64,000 bases of DNA, taken from Apoderus coryli (Eukaryota > Arthropoda > Insecta > Coleoptera > Attelabidae). Below are positions 34,393 through 45,099 of the stretch, in pieces. The stretch covers positions 27,590,001-27,654,000 of the forward strand of contig OU452201.1 of NCBI GenBank assembly GCA_911728435.2. The letters are read 5' to 3'. The position numbers and the translations under genes were made by a program. Each line of letters opens with the position of its first letter. Within the stretch, counting starts at the first letter, position 1. A model generated the notes under the pieces. That model ran no database searches, had not been told where the DNA came from, and was given only the letters and a program-made list of their open reading frames with translations.

Positions 34393-35530
34393 TACAGGGT
34401 GTCCATGAAATTACTGTACAACGCTTAACCACAAATTTCTCAACTGAAAATATCTAGGCGAATATACCAAATATCCAAAGTCCAGAGGCGTTAAGTTGGG
34501 TGATCTTGCTGGCCGATTTCCGATCCATCTATTAGGATATGTTTCATTTGAAAATCTGCGAACGCTGGTACTAAAGAAGGATGGCGCTCCGTCGTGCACA
34601 AACCACATTTCAGCAAGAATGTGTGGTATTCTCATTGGCTTGATGAGATGGTAAAACGTCAGCCCACTTTCAGGGTCCTTTGGTAAAACATTTCGCACCT
34701 GTTAGACATGATACGGATGGAGTAACTGCTCTCGTAGAATGTTATTAATTGTACTTCTGGAAATCTCCAATCCGAACCCCTAGCGTATACGACTTAACTT
34801 GGGATCATCTTCGATTCTGTTTAAAACTACCTCTTCAAACTCAGCAGTCCTAATTGTAAGTTGGCGTCCTGGTTAACCCAGGACGCCATTATTTCCATGA
34901 AACTACCCCTTTCTCTATGTTACTTACTTCTTAATATTCGTGAAAGTTTGATTGATAGGAATTCTGGATATTTTTCACGATAGACTCTGACACTCATACG
35001 TCCATTTCTCTCACATAATCCATATACCAGAAGCATGTCGACCTTCTCAGCGATAGAATAATGGTCCATTTTAAAGAACCAATGATTATTATTTACGTAA
35101 AAGAAATAAAAACTATCGTTATGTCAGATTATTTATTTTATTGTTGCCTAGTAAACAAACATAACAATTATTTTAAACATTGTTCAGAATTAAAACTTTC
35201 GACATATATTTTTTCGTGTCGAATAAATAGGCACTGATCAATTTCAAGGTATTGTAAATAATCTTTTTGTAGATAAACTGTATGTCTAGCGCAAATTTTA
35301 CGGGAGACAGAAACTTTTCTTTACGAATGACGCACCATTTTAAATTTCTAGGCATTAAAAAAAAATCGGTTAGTTTCAAAATTAGTGAAAATTGATAAAG
35401 GCGTTTAGAAAATAATTATTCTGAAAAAACGATATTAATTTAAGAACTTTAGCGCCCTGTAGGCAAAACGGCTTATTTTTAGTTGAGGAATTTGTAGTTA
35501 AGCGTTTTACAGTCATTTCATGGATATATT
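34393..35530 (-). mobile_element. Mariner-like element with DUF4817-type transposase relic
   Basis: Left end CAGGGTGTCCATGAAAT at 34393, followed by ACTGTACAACGCTTAACCAC. The right end at about 35470-35530 carries the inverse (GTAGTTAAGCGTTTTACAGT, CATTTCATGGAT). Length 1.14 kb. The minus-strand transposase relic runs from 35067 to 34411. Confidence 0.75.
34411..35067 (-). pseudogene. DUF4817-type mariner transposase relic
   Basis: Start MDHYSIAEKVDMLLVYG at 35067 with GRMSVRVYREKYPEF, the N-terminal DUF4817-like helix-turn-helix. Frames then break. From 34698 to 34411 the C-terminal catalytic part is open: MWFVHDGAPSFFSTSV (second Asp kept), PNRWIGNRPARSPNLTPLDF, where the usual SPD is SPN (third acidic residue lost). 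The piece between helix-turn-helix and HDGAP is mostly deleted. Inactive. Confidence 0.8.
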
Positions 35531-35602
35531 ATACCTACTGTATTATGTCTTATTTTATTCTTTTAAGTAGCTATTATTTATCTATAACTTCAACTTGTTA
35601 TT
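35362..35602 (+). repeat. Segmental duplication B (copy 1)
   Basis: About 240 bases from AAAATCGGTTAG to CTTCAACTTGTTATT, nearly identical to 36274-36514. It includes the right TIR of the mariner-like element. Confidence 0.85.
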
Positions 35603-36276
35603 GACTCACAATTTTTTTCCGGGACAACAACTTTATAGCCATATTTTAGTCGAACAAATATAGTTTCTTTCGCACATTTTTAATCCATTCATTTCATCCT
35701 GTTCTTACATATATTGTTCTTGTTTATTTATTTTTCTTTGGGTTTGAGTTCATTACAAAAAATACTTTTTTTTTTTAATCAATGCCACATCTATTATAAC
35801 TAAATAAATAACTTCAAATTGATTACTGCTATAATACAAAAATTTTGAGTATATTGTTTCGGTTTAAAACTACTACTACTTCTGAAAATAATTTTAAGGA
35901 AAGAGCAATTGCGTTAAAAGGTGTGCAGGATTTAATATATTATGTTACTTTGACATGACTTTTACTTAAATTAAGTTATATTAATAAAGGCTCTCATAAG
36001 CAGCTGAAATGGACTTAGTAAGTCTCGGGTCAATTTTGTAAGATGTACTAATGTTAACCGTAACTATTTGGCTTTAAGACCAGAAGGCATGAATAAAATA
36101 AAAAAATAACAAAAGTAAAAACACCGTAAACACGTAAATGTAACATATGGTAAGAGAGAATACATGAAGTTAGAAAAATTTCTAGAGTCAACCATTTAAA
36201 CTTTTATAATTCGACCGAATGAACTGACCACTGTTTCCGTTGATCTTCTGTCACGATGTTGGTTGACTCTAGTAAA
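35601..36276 (+). repeat. Segmental duplication A (copy 2)
   Basis: Second copy of 32826-33501, joined at its right end to duplication B copy 2 across a short AAA microhomology. The 1.86 kb that separates A and B in the first arrangement is absent. Confidence 0.85.
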
Positions 36277-36514
36277 AATCGGTTAGTTTCAAAATTAGTG
36301 AAAATTGATAAAGGCGTTTAGAAAATAATTATTCTGAAAAAACGATATTAATTTAAGAACTTTAGCGCCCTGTAGGCAAAACGGCTTATTTTTAGTTGAG
36401 GAATTTGTAGTTAAGCGTTTTACAGTCATTTCATGGATATATTATACCTACTGTATTATGTCTTATTTTATTCTTTTAAGTAGCTATTATTTATCTATAA
36501 CTTCAACTTGTTAT
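36274..36514 (+). repeat. Segmental duplication B (copy 2)
   Basis: Second copy of 35362-35602, including the orphan right TIR of the mariner-like element at 34393-35530. Confidence 0.85.
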
Positions 36515-37610
36515 TTATTTTATTTAACGTTATTTTATTGTTTATAGTAGAGAGTATATTTTATATTTCTTTCAAAATAATTTTTAAAATTACACGATAC
36601 ATTTTTTGAATCCATTCATTTCGTTCTGTTCTTGCATGCAATGCTCTTATTTATTTATCTTTCTTTGGGTTTTGGTTCATTACAAAAATACTGTTTTTTT
36701 AATCAATATACCTAACTAGATAAAAACTTCATAACTAAGTTCAAATTTACTGGAAGGTTAATATCTGGCATTTTAACTTAAATTAATTTGTATTAATGAA
36801 GACTTTCTTAAGCCTAGCCTCGGAGCAATATTGTTAGATGTACTAATATTAACCCTAAATGTGGCTTTAAAACCAGAAGGCATGAATAAAATAAAAAAGT
36901 ACCAAAAGTAAACACAACGTAGATATGTGGTAAGAATACATGTCGAAAAATGTCATTGTAATTTTTACAATTCGATCGAAAGAAATGAACACTGTTTCCG
37001 CTGATCTTCTGATGTTGGTTGCCTCTGGTGAAGGAATAAATAAGGATTCCTTATAATATAGTACCTACCTTATAAGAACAAAATATTCAGCAAAAGAATC
37101 TCACTAATTACCGTGTTATTTCAATGTTTCATACTTGTACTAATTGAGTAAGTTGTAAGTTGAAATTCCAAATATAAATTTTCTCAATTTGCTTGGTTTT
37201 AATCATTTTTTCTCTACCAGTAACGAAGGAAACAATACTTTCTTTGTATGTAAAATCGAGGCTGATCAGTTGTATGCACATAACATTATTTATATACAAC
37301 CCGTCTGCAAAACAAGAAAACCAACCAAGAGGAATTTAGGTCAGAAAACGACCGCGAAGTTCATTATAAAAAATGGAGCCCAATAAGATGAATGTAAGTA
37401 ATTGATATACAACTCCTCAACAAAACAAGTTCAATAACGAAGTGGAACTTAGTTATAAAAAGACGGAGGCGATTAAAACGTGCCTGCGTTTATATAAATG
37501 ATATACACAGCGGAGGCAAGTCAAAGTAGAGGCCATAAAGATACATTTACATATATTGTTTAGATATACAATATGCCTCGATATGGCAACATCGTCGGTG
37601 ACCATTAGGT
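36515..37610 (+). repeat. Older diverged copy of the 32.9-34.2 kb region
   Basis: Many blocks in the same order match 32900-34160 at lower identity: CCATTCATTTC, TTTCTTTGGGTTT, AACCAGAAGGCATGAATAAA, CTGATCTTCTG, GGATTCCTTATAAT, ATTACCGTGTTATTTCAATG, then the GGAGGCC modules. This means an older duplication preceded the recent A/B event. Confidence 0.75.
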
Positions 37611-37863
37611 CGAGATAACATATCCAATTATATGCACCGGAGGAGAGTTTGTCATGTCATATGCGGAGCCCGGTTTCTATCTTGAGTCTATACTTTTTTC
37701 GTATATATTTTTTTTACGAAATCTCTTCCCCTCTCAAGTTGCCTTTGTTTATTTTTTTCCGGGGAATTCAAATATGCAATGTATACACGCGTAAATAACG
37801 TGGTTCTGGTGGAGGCCAGGGCGCCTTATCCACGTATGGAGCCCACTAAGATAGATGTGCACG

Positions 37864-37886
37864 TATATATATATATATATATATAC
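37864..37886. repeat. (TA)n tract at the left edge of PLE-3
   Basis: A run of TA dinucleotides; a matching one at 38896-38920 borders the other side of PLE-3. Confidence 0.85.
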
Positions 37887-37993
37887 TAAATCTTGATTGT
37901 TTATCGACCGTACGATATCAATTAGGAACAAAGGAAGTATCGGGTATGCGGTCTGTTATACACTAAGATACTCTTTTTTCTTTATTACTCAAT

Positions 37994-38023
37994 ATTTCGA
38001 CGGACATTTCCCGTCTTCATCAG
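37994..38023 (-). ncRNA. Hammerhead-ribozyme-like core (PLE-3 left arm)
   Basis: Minus strand: CTGATGA, stem GACGG/CCGTC with a 7-base loop, then GAAAT. Mirror of the core at 38793. Confidence 0.6.
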
Positions 38024-38370
38024 GAGCAAACTGCAAAAAATGTTATAAAAGCTTTACAAACAAATACAAAAGGCGAAACAATGACAAGTTGTGAAAAACG
38101 TAACAAAAAACATAAACACTTACAGATTAGAGTGATTACATAAGAAAATCACCCATACACATTAAAAATGATGATTTTTGTAAAAAAGAAGAACAACAAA
38201 ATATCAGGTACACATTTTCTGTCCGGAGTTAAAATATCTACTAAACAAATTTCAATTTGTGGTTAAACTTAAAAACGATAAAAAAAGAAAAAATTTTTTT
38301 GATTATAATAAAATAAAACTACATTAAACATATACGATTGAAGATACAGGAAGCGTCAGAACAAATGTCA

Positions 38371-38559
38371 CTAAAAAGATCTTAAAATATTACAATAAAT
38401 ATTACTTAATAAAATATCAGATTCATAATTTATACTATTCTCTTGTCCATAAATATGACACATCTCAAGAAACAATCTTTTTTTGTAGTTATTCGATTGA
38501 TCTAAAATTTTTACGTTCCCATAATCAAAATTGTGCCCGGTTTTTAAGTTTAACCACAA
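38371..38559 (-). pseudogene. Penelope GIY-YIG endonuclease C-terminal part
   Basis: Minus-strand frame with TGHNFDYGNVKILDQ, YKKRLFLEMCHIYGQ, ENSINYESDILLS and NIYCNIL. This is the segment after the nuclease core in Penelope polyproteins, ending in a natural stop. The GIY-YIG motif itself is absent because of 5' truncation at the inverted arm. Confidence 0.78.
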
Positions 38560-38792
38560 ATTGAAATTTGTTTAGTAGATATTTTAACTCCGGACAGAAA
38601 ATGTGTACCTGATATTTTGTTGTTCTTCTTTTTTACAAAAATCATCATTTTTAATGTGTATGGGTGATTTTCTTATGTAATCACTCTAATCTGTAAGTGT
38701 TTATGTTTTTTGTTACGTTTTTCACAACTTGTCATTGTTTCGCCTTTTGTATTTGTTTGTAAAGCTTTTATGACATTTTTTGCAGTTTGCTC

Positions 38793-38822
38793 CTGATGAA
38801 GACGGGAAATGTCCGTCGAAAT
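38793..38822 (+). ncRNA. Hammerhead-ribozyme-like core (PLE-3 right arm)
   Basis: CTGATGA, stem GACGG/CCGTC, then GAAAT; exact inverse of the core in the left arm. Confidence 0.6.
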
Positions 38823-39109
38823 ATTGAGTAATAAAGAAAAAAGAGTATCTTAGTGTATAACAGACCGCATACCCGATACTTCCTTTGTTCCTAATTATAT
38901 ATATATATATATATATATTATAGAGTTCGGCTATGTGAATAGTTCTCTGCTGACGAAGACACGTCTCTGAACCCTCGTGAGGAGAAGCACGCACGCAAGT
39001 GCAAGAATGTGGTGGTTGCTGTATCGTAGGACATACGTTCGGAGCTTTGCCAACAAACTGACATGTATAAAGCTCTTGTTAGTTGTATACACCAATAAAT
39101 TATTATTTT

Positions 39110-39480
39110 TATTTTTTTTCACAGGTTTACAGGTATATATTCATTGTACCGGGTCTGGTGACCAAAGCACAATGATTCCATCTGGACCTGACTCTACGCA
39201 CGATTGCTGTGGTTCCCAGTATAACGGCTTTCTGCGTTGGTAGAATAAGGTGAGTGTGCAAATCTAATTTTTTCAGGTGTGCCGTTTTGGTGAACAATAC
39301 CGTTGCATGATATTATTATAGGTAATGTTAAAACTTCTCTTACTTGCCATAATCTTTTTATTTCTTGGGCTAATTCTATATATTTCGCAATTTTTTCCCA
39401 ATAGGCTTTTAGAATTTTTTCATCAAGAGGCACAGAGAAGTCTACCAATATCACAATTTGTGATGAATAACCAACTCGGG
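39110..39480 (-). pseudogene. C-terminal domain of a non-LTR retrotransposon polyprotein
   Basis: Minus strand: ILVDFSVPLDEKILKAYWEK, KYIELAQEIKRLW, TLPIIISCNGIV. After a frameshift near 39270 it continues LHTHLILPTQKAVILGTTAIVR. This is the nuclease-like tail often found after the RT in R4/RTE-type and related retrotransposons. The RT is not present. Confidence 0.55.
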
Positions 39481-39623
39481 TTTTTCTTTTAAAATTTTAT
39501 AATGTAGGCATAGAGCTCGATGGATCATTTTTCCCATTGCATCATGTCTATTTTTGTATTCTTATGTATTAATATTATAATAACAATGCGAAGATTTATG
39601 TAAGGCAATTCTTTGTATAGAGT

Positions 39624-40013
39624 TTGGCACTCTGGTACTCCTATATGAACAGCTGTAAACCCACCGGTTTAAGCCTTTACACAACAGTGCAAAAAGACTC
39701 AAATCAATATAACTCTAAATGGTATATTAAATTTGCAAAAAAAGTTCCTTCTTTAACATTACAAAAATGGAACAAATTAGTTGATACATATGTTGTAAAA
39801 TCGAAAAATAAGATTAGTTTTAAACTAATCCCTTTAAACGATATATTTGCAGAGATCGTTTTTACTGGCCATCAAATAGGCAAAAGGTTCAACTTTCTAT
39901 TGCACAAGTGTCCAAATTGTGATAGACAACTAACAGGCGTAATTTTTCTTCTTCTAAATTTTTTCTCTCTGCCGCATTTGGACTCCAGTTCCTCACCCGT
40001 CAGATGCTTTTAA
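39624..40013 (+). CDS. Anonymous 129-codon open frame
   Basis: ATG at 39624 to a stop at 40013. The middle (KWYIKFAKKVPSLTL, then GHQIGKRFNFLLHKCPNCD) has a CxxC pair but no domain I recognise. No splice sites or promoter were evident. It may be an element fragment or a chance frame. Confidence 0.25.
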   Translation: MALWYSYMNSCKPTGLSLYTTVQKDSNQYNSKWYIKFAKKVPSLTLQKWNKLVDTYVVKSKNKISFKLIPLNDIFAEIVFTGHQIGKRFNFLLHKCPNCDRQLTGVIFLLLNFFSLPHLDSSSSPVRCF

Positions 40014-40929
40014 ACAGTTTTCATGATTAATTTGATTCTGTCGTCCTGCAAAGAGTAGTATTGTTGGTGGAAACCGTATAGATATATTTCAAAATACGGT
40101 ATAATATGTCTCGTCTCGTACAATATCCGAGGGAGAATAAATAAATGGTGGAAAACCAAATAAATTGTTAAATTAGGCTTATTTCCATTTTGCTACATAT
40201 TAAATGAGACAAAATTTGCAAACAACAAAGTACGACACCCAATAAATAACACATGGCGAGCCGATCTATTGTGAAAATACAGGATATTGCCTGTGTTCAG
40301 GATTATTGAACACGTATATCGTACATGTACATGTATATTATGATACTCCCTATTATATTATGTTGGGTACATTAAATGTGTTTGAATACTGAATTTGATT
40401 GTTGTTGTGCTTGGGTAGTAGATTTTGACTGTACACTAAGTACTTTACTTGGATCGTATAATAATAGGTAGTAGAAATGTAGTGGTAAATTATACATATA
40501 AAGCAGGAAATATATAAATTAAGAGTGTATTTACCCTAAACTGCTCAGGCTTAAATTCGGGATTCGGTGTAGCGGGCGATGCTGTCAATTTTGTTGCTTG
40601 TTTACCCTTTCACCAAATTTTTTATCAGGATTGACCTTAATAAAGCGTCACACGAATTTTAATAAAATTATTGTATGGGTAGGTACATGGCATATATATG
40701 GGAAACAGTAGCGGCTCGTGGGTGCATGGGAGAGTGAGGTCACACAAACACAATCGTGAAATAATATGAATAAATTTCTCGTCACCCCGGAGCTATTATT
40801 TTTTGACGCATTGACCTTTTTTAACTAAACCATTGTAAAATAACAAAAATACCAACATATCAGAAATAATAATCAGAACTCAGGACCATAAAACAAAAGT
40901 TGTTCAATAATTATTATAGAAACTTGTGA
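40014..40929. other. Spacer with a possible DNA-transposon end
   Basis: At about 40705 CAGTAGCGGCTCGTGGGTG resembles hAT-type terminal repeats. The following block with GACGCATTGAC (about 40797) is shared with 4237. The other end was not found. Otherwise no gene. Confidence 0.3.
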
Positions 40930-41830
40930 GGTTTATTTTCTAATAATAATAATTTATTGCAGTACAAAACACTACAAAAGGATTTGGAAAAACAATTTAG
41001 AAAAGATTACAGTTCCAAGCCTAAAATAACATACACACAATAATAATAATGATTGCAATACAACAAAAAATAATCACAAAAATTGCATAAAAAATAATAA
41101 AATTCATACATAAACAGAACATAAAAATAATGAATATATTATGAAATCTGAAAACTGATATCTATAACTATAAATCACCTACTCACCAAGCCTAAAACTG
41201 AGTTTATCGATAGAGATACTTCTTAAAATCTTTCTTTTAACGAAGCGCTAATTCCGTTGTAGAGTGCATAAATCGTATAAGTAAATGACCGCTGAAAAGT
41301 GGCTGTTCGATGAGGAGGCGGTGATATTCTGCCGCAAACCCTTAGGTTGAGGGAATGAACATCTCTTCTGAATTTAATCTTATCATGCAAGTAAGGTGGC
41401 TTTTTGAGCAAATTAGTCGACGAAACAATGTCACCGAATGGAGAGCGCGTCTTTTGCTCATTTTCAACCAAACTGCACTACCTAACTTATGCGACACCGG
41501 CTCGTACTTTCAACCCTGCAAATATCTACTTGTTCTAAACATGGACCATACAACACGTCAGAATAATTAAAATAAGACAAAAGGAGTGCATCACACAATC
41601 TAATCCTAATAAGCTCTGATAGAACACCACGATGTGGATATAATAATTTGAGAGTATAATAACCCTTCTCAATTGTTTTGCTTATATGATCTTTAAATCT
41701 TAGATTTGTATCTAGGGTTACCCCAAGGTCTTTAGCAGACTTAATCGGTCTCAGAACTCTTTTTTTATTAATACAAATATTATTTAAAAGCCTTACTATC
41801 AATTCGAAAAAAAAAAATAATTTATCGCAC
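40930..41830 (-). pseudogene. Non-LTR retrotransposon RT C-terminal part and 3' tail
   Basis: Minus strand: KSAKDLGVTLDTNLRFKDHI, YYTLKLLYPHRGVL, LSYFNYSDVLYGPCLEQVD. After a deletion and frameshift near 41480 it continues KKPPYLHDKIKFRRDVHSLN and TATFQRSFTYTIYALYNGI. The 3' UTR ends in (TTA)n at about 40940. Same family as the relics at 24.5 and 31.7 kb. Confidence 0.78.
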
Positions 41831-42321
41831 CTGGATTATCCGTATTTATTGCCAAGGTGCATAGGTGGCACAGCGGTCTAGCGTTTAGAGAGTGGAGAAA
41901 GGGTGTAAATAATTAATATTTAATTAAAAAAAAAACATTTAAATATATTTTTTTAAGGGCGTGAATATTTCGATTTTCACCGAGGGCACCGATCTATTTC
42001 TGGGGAAATATAAACCAAGGCTAATGTGACGATAACCAGGCTACCTCTAATTTAAAGAAAACCACAATCTTCAAATAAAATTTTTATCCATATATTTCTA
42101 ATAAAAACATAAAATACTAAAATTAAAATGTATTAAAATAAATAATTAAATAGGATAACATTACATTATGACCGATAAAAAAAAATTACGGTTTTGTATT
42201 ACCACACCTAGATTATTATGAGCAAGGATATATATTTGTCTGGTCCGAAACTGAGGTCTACCTTTCAAACAGTGCACCGTTCTCTGACTCACAACTCAGT
42301 TCGTCATATACAAGTATATAT
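41831..42321. other. Spacer
   Basis: A TGGCACAGCGGTCTAGCG stretch near 41870 resembles a tRNA-type A box, but no B box follows. No gene supported. Confidence 0.3.
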
Positions 42322-42715
42322 TCTAAAATTCAAAATAAAAAAACATTCATAACTTCAATAAGTCCATAAGTTCAAAAATTCAATAATCCAAGGATTAAAT
42401 ACTGCAAAATAAAAAAATTAAATTAATTTTATCAAATGACTAAGTGTCTGCCTTGAAGAGACCGAAAACCTATTAAATATCCAAAAGAAGTTTTCACTGA
42501 AGATAATTATAAATCTTGACTAAATAATTTAAAAGTTCTCACTGAAGGTGATTAAAAACTCAGTGAAAACTTCTTTTGGATATTTAATAGGTTTTCTGTC
42601 TCTTCAAGGCAGACACTTTGATAAAATTAATTTATTATTTAATCTTTGGATTATTGAATTTTTGAACTTATGGCCTTATTGAAGTTATGAATGTTTTTTT
42701 ATTTTGAATTTTAGA
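42322..42715. repeat. 394-bp palindrome
   Basis: Arms of about 150-170 bases (TCTAAAATTCAAAATAAAAA left, inverse at right) around a centre containing two copies of TTCACTGAAG.T.ATTA; a third copy lies just outside at 42733. Confidence 0.8.
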
Positions 42716-42904
42716 TACTTATCAAGAAGAAGTTTTCACTGAGGGTGATTATAATTCTTTCTTTAAAAGAATTAAAAAAACTAACTAGCACTTAGCTGTG
42801 GTTACGGTCAATCAATAAAACTCGCCTCCGGTAGGTTTATAAAACGTAACAACCTTCGATCTTCACATCAATTCAATACCTCAACTAAAAATCCTTTTAG
42901 AAAA

Positions 42905-43050
42905 CCAAGAACACGTAGGAAAACTCGTGCCAAAAAAAAACTCGTACAAGTAAACTCGTCCAAATAAAAAAAAACCAGTTCATAAAAAAACTCGTCCATA
43001 ATATAAAACTAGTCCATAAAAGAACTCATCCAGAAAAAAAAACTTGTGAG
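42905..43050 (+). repeat. Degenerate tandem AAACTCGTCCA repeat
   Basis: Six to eight irregular units of about 18-25 bases built on AAAACTCGTCCATAAAA. Possibly part of a retrotransposon leader or LTR. Confidence 0.6.
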
Positions 43051-43613
43051 AGAAACAAAGAAAACTTAATTACTCACATAGTAATACTAGAGAAATTTCA
43101 ACTTTAATACAGCAAATACTATAAAATTAAATTCCTACCTCGTTACTTTTTACTTTTATAATTAACAAATGCGTAGTTTTCAATCCACAACAATCCAATC
43201 AGTTTTCCTGCCCGAACGAAGCAAAAGTGTGTGATCAAGAACCCTCCAAAGAGTGCGGATCGCGACATCGGCCACTCAGAGACATATACATATTATTTGT
43301 TTATCCTATCTTGTGGTGTGTGTTTTATTTTCTTTATTTTTGTCTTAATTCGTTCGGCGGAAAGGTACCGTCGTAGGGAAATGTGTACTATCGGGTAAGG
43401 GTTGTCTCTGTAACGACCTCCTGGGATATGCGACTGAAGGGCATATGAACGACGCTTTCCGCTCCTTAGTACGGTCTGCGCAACTTATGCCTGTCTCATT
43501 CTATCTTTTCAAGCGATCACAAACTTGGTTGCAACCATACATAAAACAAACGAAAAATTCAAGGAACTCTACGTATTTTATTTCGCGTAAGTCAATTTTA
43601 AAATTTAATTACT

Positions 43614-43859
43614 ATGGCCACAGTAGCAACTGACTTATTAAAACATTTGAAAGCTAAACGTACAGCTTTCAAAACTCAAATAACTTCACTCAAAAATGCG
43701 GTTGAAACTTTCACAAACACCGACGAGGATCGCGCAAAATTATAACGAAAAATCTCTCGTCTCAGTGAACAGCAACTAAACTTTGAGGATGTGCAAAAAC
43801 AATTGGAAGAGCTCGACGACATCGAAGACGCTCTTACACAATATCAATGCCCCATTTAG
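43614..43859 (+). pseudogene. BEL/Pao-like gag N-terminus (left arm)
   Basis: ATG at 43614, then LKAKRTAFKTQITSLKNAV, a stop at about 43743, then ISRLSEQQLNFEDVQKQLEE and LDDIEDALTQ. It is a coiled-coil-like N-terminal region as found at the start of BEL/Pao gag proteins upstream of the DUF1759 region. Only about 80 codons remain. Confidence 0.55.
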
Positions 43860-44079
43860 ATGAAGTTCTCAAATTTCTTCGCATATCATATCAGCAATCA
43901 GATAAATACAGTGAACATTTTATGGTAAAATGTTCACTGTATTTATCTTTTATATTTATTTATTTATTTTATGGTAAAATGTTTATTTATTATTTATTTA
44001 TTTATTTATTTTATGGTAAAATGTTCACTGTATTTATCTGATTGCTGATATGATATGCGAAGAAATTTGAGAACTTCAT

Positions 44080-44325
44080 TTAAATGGGGCATTGATATTG
44101 TGTAAGAGCGTCTTCGATGTCGTCGAGCTCTTCCAATTGTTTTTGCACATCCTCAAAGTTTAGTTGCTGTTCACTGAGACGAGAGATTTTTCGTTATAAT
44201 TTTGCGCGATCCTCGTCGGTGTTTGTGAAAGTTTCAACCGCATTTTTGAGTGAAGTTATTTGAGCTTTGAAAGCTGTACGTTTAGCTTTCAAATGTTTTA
44301 ATAAGTCAGTTGCTACTGTGGCCAT
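44080..44325 (-). pseudogene. BEL/Pao-like gag N-terminus (right arm)
   Basis: Inverted copy of 43614-43859 with the same internal stop; the terminal stop is TAA here and TAG in the left arm. Its upstream leader leads to a primer-binding site at 44391-44408, so this is the copy in its native context. Confidence 0.55.
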
Positions 44326-44390
44326 AGTAATTAAATTTTAAAATTTACTTACGCGAAATAAAATACGTAGAGTTCCTTGAATTTTTCGCG

Positions 44391-44408
44391 ATCCGGCTCG
44401 AAGGACCA
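44391..44408 (-). promoter_or_regulatory. Retrotransposon primer-binding site, tRNA-Tyr type
   Basis: The plus strand reads ATCCGGCTCGAAGGACCA, identical to the expected 3' end of insect tRNA-Tyr including CCA. On the minus strand it is therefore an 18-base primer-binding site 66 bases upstream of the gag start. The adjacent sequence does not end in CA, so the LTR boundary is not intact. Confidence 0.7.
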
Positions 44409-45099
44409 TAAAAAAACTCAAACACAGCTTTATATAATCTTATTGAAATATGCGTATAACTGACACCCCCTTTAGAAACTAAATGCGAAACAAATAATTA
44501 TTACGGTGATGCTTTCCACTTCACACAAGACAATGGGCCAGCAGCTAGAACTTTCTTCGTGGTATGCTGCTCAAAACTGTTGTTTCCTATTAAAATTTAT
44601 AATATAGTCATCAGAATATGGTTTGTATGTATACAGTAATGTATGATTTACGGGAAAATGTTGCTCATTTAACGAATATGTTGGGAATATCGGTGAAATC
44701 CGTGTAAAAGTTGTGGTATACTTTGTCAGTGTAAACTATTTTGGTCCTATAGAAACTGCTGGTGGAGGAAGACGGTACAACAAATTCTGAGTGATATTTA
44801 ATTGCTTTTCTATCTGGACAGAATATTCAACAATAGCAGATACCTTATGAAGGTAAGACTGAAATTATTAATTATTATAAATAAATAAAATAATGGATGA
44901 AATAATAAATGTGCTGATCAAATCTTGAACCCAACTCAACTCATCAGTTGCCTTCGAGGCACGAATAACTCTAATATTTCTGTGAACTTTTTGTCATTTA
45001 CCTTTCTTCTATCACTCTTGTGACTATATTTCCGAATTAATTTTTATTTTTATTGTAGTTATTTTTTATTTAAACTATTCGAATAATTCGATTTTTTTT
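44409..45099. other. Spacer
   Basis: No coding frame or repeat I can define. Confidence 0.35.

Larger units (their letters stand above)
37921..38896 (-). mobile_element. Penelope-like element PLE-3 with inverted arms
   Basis: Arms 37921 to about 38275 and about 38540-38896 are near-perfect inverted copies starting ATTAGGAACAAAGG. They enclose a minus-strand GIY-YIG C-terminal relic. Each arm carries one hammerhead-like core. Both ends abut (TA)n tracts, so the element probably inserted into a TA microsatellite. Confidence 0.8.
43551..44388. repeat. Hairpin of two inverted BEL/Pao-like gag starts
   Basis: Left arm 43551 to about 43926 and right arm about 44012-44388 are inverted copies around an 85-base centre rich in TTTA repeats. 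Both arms contain the same start codon, the same internal stop and the same gag-like reading, so the duplication happened after the gene had acquired the stop. The right arm keeps the primer-binding site beyond the repeat; the left arm does not. Confidence 0.85.

Noticed and set aside
38935..39121. A TG...CA bounded stretch with TATAAAG and AATAAA that could be a solo LTR
   Set aside because: No target duplication at its edges and no second copy in the window; the TG/CA ends alone are weak.
41855..41890. tRNA-like A box suggesting a SINE head
   Set aside because: No B box or tRNA fold follows within 80 bases.
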